NCBI GenBank assembly: GCA_020849275.1
Contig: JADLGO010000019.1
Span: 1-33,274, forward strand
Length of the DNA: 33,274 nt
Direction of reading: 5' to 3'
DNA from: Chthonomonadales bacterium
GTDB taxonomy: Bacteria; Armatimonadota; Chthonomonadetes; Chthonomonadales; CAJBBX01
Positions 17,731 to 24,444 of the stretch are shown here, piece after piece. The notes beneath the pieces were generated by a model. That model saw only the letters and a program-made list of their open reading frames with translations. It did no database searches and was not told where the DNA came from. The position numbers and the translations under genes are program-made. How positions within the stretch are numbered: the stretch's first letter is position 1; each line of letters opens with the position of its first letter.

Positions 17731-18261
17731 ATGCCCGTGGACGCCGACCCGCATCTGGTGACGACGCCGGACGCGTACGACCTGCGCTTTCTGGAGCCGG
17801 CGCGCCTGCGGCTGTTCCGCGCTCTAGGCGTCACGCGCGCCACGCTTCTGGGCGAGCGCTCGTGGATGCGCGTCATGGTGACCCGCGCCTTCCCGATCTC
17901 CGATCCCGCTCACTACCTGGGGCTCCTGGACGGCGCCGGCAAGGATATTGGCGTCGTCCGCGACATCGCCGACCTCGACGCGGACTCGCGCGCCGTGGCC
18001 GAGGAAGAGCTGCGGCTGCGTTACTACCTGCCGGTCGTGCGCCGGGTGGTGAGCGTGAAGGAGGAGTTCGGCACCGTCTACTGGACAGTGGACACCGACT
18101 TCGGCGAGAAGGACATGGTCGTCCGCAACCTGCGCGACAGCCTGCAGGAGGTGGGGCCGTCACGCGTGCTCGTGACCGACGTCGAGGGCAACCGCTACGA
18201 GTTCCCGGACATCAACCTCCTCGACTCCGAGAGCATGACCATCGTGCTCCGTCACCTCTGA
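17731..18261 (+). CDS. DUF1854 family protein, partner of the ABC transporter
   Basis: A 176-residue protein. The ATG at 17731 follows CCGGAGCG and lies 23 bases after the transporter stop, so the two form an operon. The sequence matches the DUF1854 pattern: a central 'ISDPAHYLGLLDGAGKDIGVVRDIADLD' and 'ELRLRYYLPVVRRVVSVKEEFGTVYWTVDTDFGE', ending in 'VEGNRYEFPDINLLD'. The family is nearly always found next to this kind of ABC exporter and has no assigned reaction. The transporter's own N-terminal domain (about 75-170) resembles it in style, with beta strands and a 'LGSIRE' segment. No membrane segment or signal peptide is seen; it probably acts as a cytoplasmic subunit or regulator. Confidence 0.85.
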   Translation: MPVDADPHLVTTPDAYDLRFLEPARLRLFRALGVTRATLLGERSWMRVMVTRAFPISDPAHYLGLLDGAGKDIGVVRDIADLDADSRAVAEEELRLRYYLPVVRRVVSVKEEFGTVYWTVDTDFGEKDMVVRNLRDSLQEVGPSRVLVTDVEGNRYEFPDINLLDSESMTIVLRHL

Positions 18262-18355
18262 GCGGCCCGAGCCTCGCCTGCGCTCAGCCTCGCGCGCCCC
18301 GCGCCGCTCCGCGATGGCGCCAGCGCCGGGCTTCCCGGGCCGATGAGCCCGCATT

Positions 18356-18371
18356 TGGCACGGAATGTGCA
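18356..18371 (+). promoter_or_regulatory. Sigma-54 (-24/-12) promoter of the PEP-CTERM gene
   Basis: TGGCAC at 18356-18361, five bases, then GTGCA at 18367-18371. Compared with the consensus TGGCAC-N5-TTGCW only one base differs, and the obligatory GG (-24) and GC (-12) have the correct spacing. The start of transcription would be near 18382, with the ATG at 18454. A small inverted repeat (CGGGCT 18327-18332 with AGCCCG 18346-18351) lies just upstream and could be an activator site or the terminator of the DUF1854 operon. Sigma-54 with the PrsK/PrsR system is known to control PEP-CTERM genes in other bacteria. Confidence 0.66.
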
Positions 18372-18453
18372 GTCATTCCCGGGTAGAACACGCAGCACGC
18401 GCGCGCATCGCAGGGATCCGCGTGCCCGGCTGCGCCACAGGAGGAGGCAACAC

Positions 18454-19239
18454 ATGCGAGCTACGAGGTGGGTCTTGCCCCTCGTCCTCGGCGTCCTGGT
18501 GCCCGCGACGGGCGCGCGGGCCGACTTCGGACAGGGGTTCGAGACCGATGTGAGCGGGTGGCTGGCCCCCGTCGGCTACGGCACGATCGAGCGCAAGGCT
18601 TCGGGCGACGGTGGCATCACGGCGGCCAGCGGGGGCTACTACGCGCTGGTCACGCAGACGGACAGCGCCCCGTACACCAAGTTCGACGGCTACCGGACCG
18701 TCTGGCCGGGGAGCATCATCACGTCGGTCGACATCTACCTCGACACGGCGATGGCCACGGGCGAGGGGTTCGACTACTCCGTCGCGGCGAACAAGACAGA
18801 CAACAGCCATCTCCGCGACTTCATCTTCCACATCACTCAGGACACATCGTCCAGCGCGATGTTCGTGGGCGCCAGCAACAACTCGAACTTCGCCCCGATT
18901 CAGAACCTGGAGAGCGGGAACCACGCCACGATCGCAAGCACCGGCTGGTACACCTTCCAGCATCGCTTCTATGACAACGCCGGCGTGCTGGCGGTCGACA
19001 TGAGCGTGCTGGACAGCCTGGGGGCGACCGTCTTCACCCAGACGCTCAGCAACGTTGGCGACACGATCGGCATCGTCGGCGGCAACCGCTACGGTTGGTT
19101 CACCAACGTCGACGTCACCGGCGGCATCGCCATCGACAACTCCTCGCTCGTGGTGCCCGAGCCCGCGGCCGTTCAGCTCGGCGCCTTCCTCGCCATCGGC
19201 GGGCTTGGCCTGCTTCGCCTGCGCCGCCGCCGCGCCTGA
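18454..19239 (+). CDS. PEP-CTERM domain surface protein
   Basis: A 261-residue secreted protein. AGGAGGAGGCA precedes the ATG at 18454. It has a signal peptide (residues 1 to about 23, ending 'ATGARA'), then a beta-rich region from 'FGQGFETDVSGW' that resembles lectin or concanavalin-like sandwiches, with many Gly, Ser, Thr and Asn. The C-terminal sorting signal is complete: V-P-E-P at 234-237, a hydrophobic helix 'LGAFLAIGGLGLL' and the Arg tail 'RLRRRRA'. Exosortase should cleave at the motif and place the protein on the surface or in an exopolysaccharide matrix. No exosortase is in the window. A sigma-54 promoter upstream and a 15-bp hairpin downstream make it a single-gene unit. Confidence 0.9.
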   Translation: MRATRWVLPLVLGVLVPATGARADFGQGFETDVSGWLAPVGYGTIERKASGDGGITAASGGYYALVTQTDSAPYTKFDGYRTVWPGSIITSVDIYLDTAMATGEGFDYSVAANKTDNSHLRDFIFHITQDTSSSAMFVGASNNSNFAPIQNLESGNHATIASTGWYTFQHRFYDNAGVLAVDMSVLDSLGATVFTQTLSNVGDTIGIVGGNRYGWFTNVDVTGGIAIDNSSLVVPEPAAVQLGAFLAIGGLGLLRLRRRRA

Positions 19240-19250
19240 CCAGCGCGCGC

Positions 19251-19283
19251 GGCATGGCCGGGCCCATCGGGCCCGGCCATGCC
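19251..19283. terminator. Perfect 15-bp hairpin between convergent genes
   Basis: GGCATGGCCGGGCCC at 19251-19265 and its exact reverse complement at 19269-19283 leave a 3-base loop (ATC). It starts 11 bases after the PEP-CTERM stop and precedes the convergent dehydratase gene, ending at 19369. No T-run follows on either strand, so it may be a bidirectional high-GC terminator or an mRNA-stabilising hairpin. Confidence 0.62.
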
Positions 19284-19368
19284 CCGCCAGCGCTCCCCCG
19301 CCGCGCCCCCGACACCCAGACCAGGCCGCGAACCCCGGCGATGCCTACCACGGGCGGGCGCGGCGGGC

Positions 19369-20559
19369 TCAGTAGACGTGCATCGAGCCGTCCGCGCGGC
19401 GCACAAGCGGCATGAACGCGCGCTGGTAGGGGTAGCGCGCCGCCTTCTCTTCATCCACATCCACGCCGAGGCCCGGCCGCTCGTTCGGGTAGAGGAAGCC
19501 CTGGCGCATCGCGCAGACGCCGGAGACCACCTCATAGACGGCCTCGGGGAAGCGGGTCCACTCCTGTACGCCGAAGTTGGGGATGACGGCCTGCAGCGAG
19601 ACGCTGGCGGCCTGCGCCACGGGTCCGACGTCGGCCGCGCCGTGGAAGGCGCTGCGCACGTTGAAGGGCTCGGCCAGGATCAGGATCTTGCGGGCCTCCG
19701 TGAGGCCGCCGACGTGCAGCGGCTTGATCCGGACAAAGTCGATCCAACGGTTCACGAAGAGCGGCAGGCAGTCCCAGCGTGACGTGAGGATCTCTCCGAT
19801 GGCGAGGGGGGTGGTGGAGGCCGCGCGCACGAGAGGCCACGACTCGCGGTGCTCGGGCATGAGCGGGTCCTCGAGGAAGAAGAGACGATAGGGCTCGAGC
19901 TCCTTGGCCAGGCGGGCGGCCTCGATGGGGCTGAGCTGCTCGTGGACGTCGTGGAACAGCTCGACCTCCATGCCGAGCTTGTCGCGCAGGTGGGCGAAGA
20001 GGCGGGGCACGGAGAGCAGGTAGGGGGTGGGCTCGTAGACGCTCGTGGGCGGCGTGCCGGGCGTGATCGGCGGCTCCTGGCCGATGACGCCGGCGCCGCC
20101 GTATGGGCCGACCTGGCAGCGCACCACGCGGAAGCCCTCCGCTATCAGGCGGCGCGCGTGATCCTCGGTCTCCACGGGGTCGCGGCCGGCGGCGTGGCTG
20201 TAGCACATCACGCCGTCGCGCGCGAGGCCGCCTAGGAGCTGGTAGACCGGCAGGCCGGCCTGCTTGCCCTTGATGTCCCAGAGGGCCAGGTCGATCGCGG
20301 CGAGCGCGGCCATGAAGACGGGCCCCCCGCGCCAGTAGCCCTGCCGGTAGACGAGGTGCCAGAGGTCCTCGATGCGCTGCGGGTCGCGCCCGACGAGGAG
20401 GTGGGCGACGTGGCGGACGGCCTCGGCGACGACGCTCTCGCTGCCGCTGAGCGTGCCCTCGCCCACGCCGTAGAGGCCGGGCTGGTCGGTGAGGACCTTG
20501 ACGAAGAGGTAGTTGCGGCCCGGGCAGGTGAGGATGACGCGGACCTCGGTGATCTGCAT
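19369..20559 (-). CDS. manD: Mannonate dehydratase (ManD/RspA type, enolase superfamily)
   Basis: A 396-residue protein. The start at 20559 has GGAGGAAG upstream. The N-terminus 'EVRVILTCPGRNYLFVKVLTDQ' and 'AIDLALWDIKGKQAGLPVYQLLGG' are typical of the ManD/RspA branch. Metal ligands D204, E230 and E256 show the exact 26-residue spacing known for ManD, with H206 in 'HDVHEQLSP' and H306 in 'HGAADVGP' as the acid/base partners. The reaction would be dehydration of D-mannonate (or D-gluconate in promiscuous members) to 2-keto-3-deoxy-gluconate, in the cytoplasm. Many homologues have low activity, so the true substrate could be another sugar acid released by the glycosidases nearby. The glycosidase gene 260 bases upstream is co-oriented. 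Confidence 0.85.
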   Translation of the reverse strand: MQITEVRVILTCPGRNYLFVKVLTDQPGLYGVGEGTLSGSESVVAEAVRHVAHLLVGRDPQRIEDLWHLVYRQGYWRGGPVFMAALAAIDLALWDIKGKQAGLPVYQLLGGLARDGVMCYSHAAGRDPVETEDHARRLIAEGFRVVRCQVGPYGGAGVIGQEPPITPGTPPTSVYEPTPYLLSVPRLFAHLRDKLGMEVELFHDVHEQLSPIEAARLAKELEPYRLFFLEDPLMPEHRESWPLVRAASTTPLAIGEILTSRWDCLPLFVNRWIDFVRIKPLHVGGLTEARKILILAEPFNVRSAFHGAADVGPVAQAASVSLQAVIPNFGVQEWTRFPEAVYEVVSGVCAMRQGFLYPNERPGLGVDVDEEKAARYPYQRAFMPLVRRADGSMHVY

Positions 20560-20819
20560 GGCGGCTTCCTCCGGAGGTTGCTTGGCCCCGGTTTCGGCGC
20601 CGCCGGCTCGCGCTCCTGTGCGCGCCGGGCGCGGTGTGTCCCGGATCATCGAGGCTCGGCAGGTTGAGGTCTCCGGCCGATGACCTCGGTGCCCGTCATC
20701 CGGCCATCGGAAGCCGCCCGCGCGCGCCAGTCGGTCGGGCGGCGCGTCGCGCGCCAGAGCGGCCAGCGGATCGTCGTGATGAGGAGCGGTCGCGCGACCA
20801 GCCTGCCGGACGTCGGCCC

Positions 20820-21950
20820 TCAGGGCCGTGCCGTCGGGCTCGCCGCGTCGAGCGGCATGGCCAGGTAGCGGTCCCAGAGCGCCAGCGCCGGCTTCGCGCG
20901 GCCGTCGCTCGCCTGAAGGCCGGTGAAGGTCCAGATGCTCGCCAGGTCGCGAGCCGCCGCCGGGATCGCCGGCAGCAGCTTCTCGTAGTCCGTGGTGCAG
21001 AAGGTGACCACGAAGCGGTAGCGGTCGCGCATCGCCGCGCGCAGGAGCACGTCGTAGTACTGGCGCTGGTCGGCCTCGCCGCCGCGCAGGGCGATCCCGC
21101 GCACCGTGACCGGGCGTGAGAGCATGCCGGTCTCGCTGACGGCGACGGGTTTGCCAAAGCGCCGCGCGAAGCCGAGGAAACTGTCCGGGATGGGCCAGCG
21201 CGTCTCCCACGACATGTGCGGGTAGTAGCTCATGGCGAAGAGGTCGCTCCAGCGCATCAGGCCCGCCACCTCGGCCGCCTGACCGGTGCCCCGTGCCTCG
21301 GTCGCGCGCTCCAGGTAGTGGTTGACCTCGGTCGTGAAACAGACGGGCAGCATCGGGTGCGCCCGCTTCACGGCGAGATAGACGGCGCGATGCATCGTCT
21401 TGTACCTCCCCCACGCGTCGCGGTCGCGGGAGAGCAGAACGTTGCTCTCGACGCCGATGGCCAGCACGCCGGGCTTGAGGGCGTCGACGGCGCGCAGCGT
21501 GAAGGCGGTGAGGGCTCCGATGACCTCCGGGCTGTCGAAGCGGCGCCCGGCCCAGGCGGCGGGCAGAGGCAGGTTGTCCTTCTCGCCCCAGTAGGGCGCC
21601 AGGCCGCCCCGGTCCATGTTGAGCGGCGAGATGGACAGAAACAACCGGTGACCCTTCGGGGGACGGTAGGCGAGTTGCCGCCGAACGTCGGCGGGGAACG
21701 GCGCGCCGTCGAGCGCCTCCTGCCAGGGCAGGCCGCCGATCAGCATCAGCGAGACCATGTCGGCATGGCGGTCGATGAAGCGCGCGGCCGTCTCCAGCCC
21801 CCGCGCCGACATCTCGGGCGGCCAGGGGGTGAATCCCATGCGGAACGGCCGCGCGCCCTCTGTCGGCCGCGCGGCGCGCGCAACCGAATGCCATGCCGTG
21901 CCGGCGAGAGCCACTAACGCCGTCCGGCGCGATACCTCCGGTCGTTCCAC
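20820..21950 (-). CDS. Tat-exported TIM-barrel glycosidase-like protein
   Basis: A 376-residue protein. I place the start at the GTG 21950, since AGGAGGGGA lies just upstream; the frame extends to an ATG at 22019 without a ribosome site. The N-terminus has a twin-arginine signal (S-R-R-T-A-L-V-A-L-A). The rest reads as a TIM barrel: 'MGFTPWPPEMS' early, 'VLAIGVESNVLL' (E168, possible acid/base) at the end of strand 4 and 'GKPVAVSETGM' (E273, possible nucleophile) at strand 7, similar to clan GH-A enzymes such as GH53. I do not recognise the exact family. Context suggests polysaccharide breakdown outside the membrane; ManD lies downstream on the same strand. Confidence 0.7.
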   Translation of the reverse strand: MERPEVSRRTALVALAGTAWHSVARAARPTEGARPFRMGFTPWPPEMSARGLETAARFIDRHADMVSLMLIGGLPWQEALDGAPFPADVRRQLAYRPPKGHRLFLSISPLNMDRGGLAPYWGEKDNLPLPAAWAGRRFDSPEVIGALTAFTLRAVDALKPGVLAIGVESNVLLSRDRDAWGRYKTMHRAVYLAVKRAHPMLPVCFTTEVNHYLERATEARGTGQAAEVAGLMRWSDLFAMSYYPHMSWETRWPIPDSFLGFARRFGKPVAVSETGMLSRPVTVRGIALRGGEADQRQYYDVLLRAAMRDRYRFVVTFCTTDYEKLLPAIPAAARDLASIWTFTGLQASDGRAKPALALWDRYLAMPLDAASPTARP

Positions 21951-22296
21951 CGTCCCCTCCTGCCAGGCGCCCGCGGCTTGCCGGTGCGCGAGGACGCGGC
22001 AGAGCGCGTTCGCGCCCAACGAACCATCGGCCTACCGGATCGCCAGGCAGTAGACGGTCACTGTGGGAGGTCGGTTTCGGGCGGCGAGCAGGAACGTGAC
22101 GGTCTCCTTGCCGCGGCGCGGCAGGCGCGGCGCGCGGCGGCGCCCATTCCCTCCACGAAGCTCACAGCTTCAGCGCCAAGCCCTCCCGGCAGCTCGGCCT
22201 TTGGCGAACCGTCTGGCAGCGCAGTCTGCCACGGATGGCGCCGGCAGAGCGTCTCGCGCGTTCGCCGGGCTGTCGGAGAGGAGAGGTTGGTCGCCT
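21951..22296. other. 346-base gap with a possible decayed gene tail
   Basis: No intact gene is seen. On the minus strand, just before a TAG at about 22052, the frame reads 'GKETVTFLLAARNRPPTVTVYCLAIR', which looks like the last beta strands of an enzyme, but an in-frame TGA lies about 45 codons upstream. In the neighbouring frame 22100-22200 also reads protein-like ('LPGGLGAEAVSFVEGMGAAA'). This may be the end of a gene broken by a frameshift, or a chance open frame. No promoter could be assigned. Confidence 0.25.
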
Positions 22297-22563
22297 CTAC
22301 CGGAGCCCGCTCATGATGAGCTCGTCCGCGTACGCGGCGGCCATCCTCGCGCGCTCGTCGGATGTGTAGAACCCCTCGCCGTCGCGGAACGCGGTCAGGA
22401 TCGCCTTCCAGTCCTGCCCTGCCAGGTAGGCCTCGCGCGCCGCCTTGCGCACTCGCCCCCACTCGCGACGGGCGTCGTCGCGCGCGCCCTGGTCGCGGTC
22501 GTCGGCGGCGGCGGCCTGCGCGGCGGCCTCGGCAGCCATGCGGATCTTGTCTGCTCTCTTCAA
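22297..22563 (-). CDS. Small helical protein of unknown function
   Basis: An 88-residue protein. I place the start at a TTG (22563) because AAGGAG lies six bases upstream; the next ATG, eight codons in, has no ribosome site. It is Ala/Arg/Asp-rich and almost wholly helical: an 'AAEAAAQAAAADD' run, then 'ARREWGRVRKAAREAYLAGQDWKAILTAFRDGEGF' and 'SDERARMAAAYADELI'. No domain is recognised. It lies 28 bases after the 72-residue gene, so they should be one transcript behind the minus-strand promoter at about 22973. Confidence 0.62.
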   Translation of the reverse strand: MKRADKIRMAAEAAAQAAAADDRDQGARDDARREWGRVRKAAREAYLAGQDWKAILTAFRDGEGFYTSDERARMAAAYADELIMSGLR

Positions 22564-22591
22564 TACGCTCTCCTTCCGCGCCCGTTCGGGC

Positions 22592-22810
22592 TCACTGCCG
22601 GTCGAAGTGACGCGTGAGCACCTGCACCACGTCGGCCGTTGCCGCTCCGCGACTCGCGAACCCGGCTCCGGCCTCATGGCGCTGCGTGAGCAGGTGGGAG
22701 TAGGCGGGCGCGCTGGCCGACCAGCATCGCGCGCTCTCGTTGTACCAGGAGGTGACCGTGATGGCTCTCCCCCCGATGGTCACGGACTGGCGCTCGAACT
22801 CGGTGCTCAT
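22592..22810 (-). CDS. Small conserved-looking protein of unknown function
   Basis: A 72-residue protein. The start at 22810 has a full GAGGAGGTCC ribosome site. It has a short beta-hairpin pattern 'RQSVTIGGRAITVTSWYNESARCWSASAP', then an unstructured link and a C-terminal helix 'TADVVQVLTRHFD'. The alternation of strand and helix and the single Trp/Tyr pattern look like a real folded protein, but I recognise no family. It is the first gene of a two-gene unit with a leader of about 155 bases that carries a strong hairpin. It could be regulatory; no function is assigned. Confidence 0.66.
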   Translation of the reverse strand: MSTEFERQSVTIGGRAITVTSWYNESARCWSASAPAYSHLLTQRHEAGAGFASRGAATADVVQVLTRHFDRQ

Positions 22811-22876
22811 GCTTGGACCTCCTCGGTCTCGCCACGGCGCGGGGCGGCGCGCCAACCTGGGCGCTGAAACACGAAG

Positions 22877-22909
22877 CCCTCCCTGCGAGGCGCTATTACG
22901 CAGGGAGGG
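22877..22909 (-). promoter_or_regulatory. Leader hairpin upstream of the two small genes
   Basis: CCCTCCCTGCG (22877-22887) and its exact complement (22899-22909) flank an 11-base loop. It lies between the minus-strand promoter (about 22973) and the start codon at 22810. On the minus strand it is followed by CTTCGTGTTTC, a weak T-rich run, so it could be an attenuator. Its CCTCCC arm could also pair with the GAGGAGG ribosome site when the hairpin is open. Both ideas are inference from base pairing. Confidence 0.55.
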
Positions 22910-22972
22910 TCTCGGGGTAGGGCGGTGTGTGATAGCGGCCGTGTGTGCCGGCAAGGCGGCTCAGGTATCTCT

Positions 22973-22981
22973 ATTATACCA
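22973..22981 (-). promoter_or_regulatory. Extended -10 promoter of the two small genes
   Basis: On the minus strand TGGTATAAT (22981-22973) matches the extended -10 form TGnTATAAT in full. The -35 position is GC-rich and does not match. AT-rich bases here stand out against the surroundings. It lies just past the end of the oxidoreductase gene (23024), so the small genes may have their own transcript. Confidence 0.52.
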
Positions 22982-23023
22982 GAGGCGCGCCGACGGCGGG
23001 CGGCGCGGCCCTGGCGAGGGGCC

Positions 23024-24226
23024 TCATAGCGCGTACTGCGGGATCTTGAGCAGCTCACCCCCATGCTCGGCCGAGCGGTGCGCCACGATGCCCGCCACGG
23101 TCATGTTGAGCGCCTGCGCGGCGTCAACCAGCGGTTGGCGGTCGGCCAGGATCGCCTCCACGAACTCGGCCATCAGGTTGCCATGCGAGCCGCCGTGGCC
23201 GCCGGCCTCCACCCCGGGCGGGAGGGGCGGACGCGGCGCCGCGGGCGGCGCGCTGCCGCCTCCCTCGGTCTCGAACCGGAGGTAGAAGGTGCCCTTCTGC
23301 GTGCGGATGCGCCCCTTCTCGCCGGAGTCGCCCGGCGTATCCCAACTCACCGCCATGCGCGACATACCCCCCTCGCTGGTGCGGAAGAGCGCGACCTCCG
23401 TGCCGAACGCGTTCTTGTAGGGGTTGTTTGCTGGCCGGCAGTGGTCCACGATGCTGGGGACCGCCATGCAGGAGACTTCGGTGAAGCTGCCGCCGGTGAC
23501 GCCCACGTAGTAGGCGTTCGAGTGGGTGGGGTACCACTGCGGGGGCAGCCCCACGCGCCACCCCTGGTAGGAGTCGATCGGCGTGGGGCAGTAGTGGTAG
23601 TACTCGCCCTCCGAGTAGATCACCTTACCCAGGTGGCCGCCCCGGTAGAGCTCGCGCATGGCGTGCAGGTCGTCGTGGAAGTAGGAGGTTTCGAACATCA
23701 TGTACTTGCGGCCCGTCTCGCGTACGGCCGCCATGAGCTGGTCGGCCTCCTCCAGCGAGCCGAAGACGGCGGGCACGGCGGAGGCGACGTGCTTGCCCGC
23801 GCGCAGCGCCGCGATGGCCAGTCGGGCGTGGCTGGGCGCGTCCGTGGCGATGAAGACGGCCTCCAGCGTGTCATCCTTGATCATCTCCTCACAGGAGGAG
23901 TAGGTCTTCTCGCAGCGACACTGCCGGGCGAGCTCGGCGCAGCGCTCGGGCGCCAGGTCGGTGACGGCGGCGACCGTGACGTTCGGGTGGCTCTGGAACC
24001 CGAACTGGGCGCCGAACTGGCAGACGCCGAAGCCGGCGATGCCGACGCGGACCTTGCGATCCGAGATGGGCTTCCAGAGCGCGGAGGCTTCCTTGTCGGT
24101 GACGGCCTTCTCGAAGCCCTGGATCCGCGGCTCCTGCGCCTGCGCGGCGTGCCGGACGCCGAGGAGGGCGGCGCCGGCCCCGAGTCCGACGCCGCGGATG
24201 AACGAGCGCCGCGTGGTGTCCTGCAT
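23024..24226 (-). CDS. Tat-exported Gfo/Idh/MocA family oxidoreductase
   Basis: A 400-residue protein. The start at 24226 has AGGAAGG upstream. A twin-arginine signal (T-T-R-R-S-F-I) and a short hydrophobic stretch lie in residues 1-30. The NAD(P)-binding fold starts near 60 with 'VRVGIAGFGVCQFGAQ' and 'VAAVTDLAPERC'. The usual E-K-P motif is replaced by A-V-P at 150-152 ('GKHVASAVPAVFG'), so the lysine normally involved in catalysis is missing. The substrate domain continues with 'YMMFETSYFHDDLHAMRELY' and a Gly/Pro-rich loop near 325-345. Family members oxidise or reduce sugars and inositols with NAD(P); some cleave glycosides. The export signal and the glycosidase neighbours suggest sugar processing; the reaction is unknown. 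Confidence 0.87.
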   Translation of the reverse strand: MQDTTRRSFIRGVGLGAGAALLGVRHAAQAQEPRIQGFEKAVTDKEASALWKPISDRKVRVGIAGFGVCQFGAQFGFQSHPNVTVAAVTDLAPERCAELARQCRCEKTYSSCEEMIKDDTLEAVFIATDAPSHARLAIAALRAGKHVASAVPAVFGSLEEADQLMAAVRETGRKYMMFETSYFHDDLHAMRELYRGGHLGKVIYSEGEYYHYCPTPIDSYQGWRVGLPPQWYPTHSNAYYVGVTGGSFTEVSCMAVPSIVDHCRPANNPYKNAFGTEVALFRTSEGGMSRMAVSWDTPGDSGEKGRIRTQKGTFYLRFETEGGGSAPPAAPRPPLPPGVEAGGHGGSHGNLMAEFVEAILADRQPLVDAAQALNMTVAGIVAHRSAEHGGELLKIPQYAL

Positions 24227-24444
24227 CCCATTGCCTTCCTGCCGCCTGCCAGCGGCCCGCGCCCGAGCGCCTTGCACAGATGCAGTCTAGTTCGCGACGC
24301 GCTGCCGGATCCCCTTCGTCCGCTGACCCTGGCGAGGCGAGCGTCCTTTCTCAAGCCACAGGGATAGCGCGCGTCGGCGCCGAAAGCGGAAGGGGTCGGC
24401 GCGCCCACGCGCCGTGAGCGCGGCGCGCCGGGGGGAGGATCACC

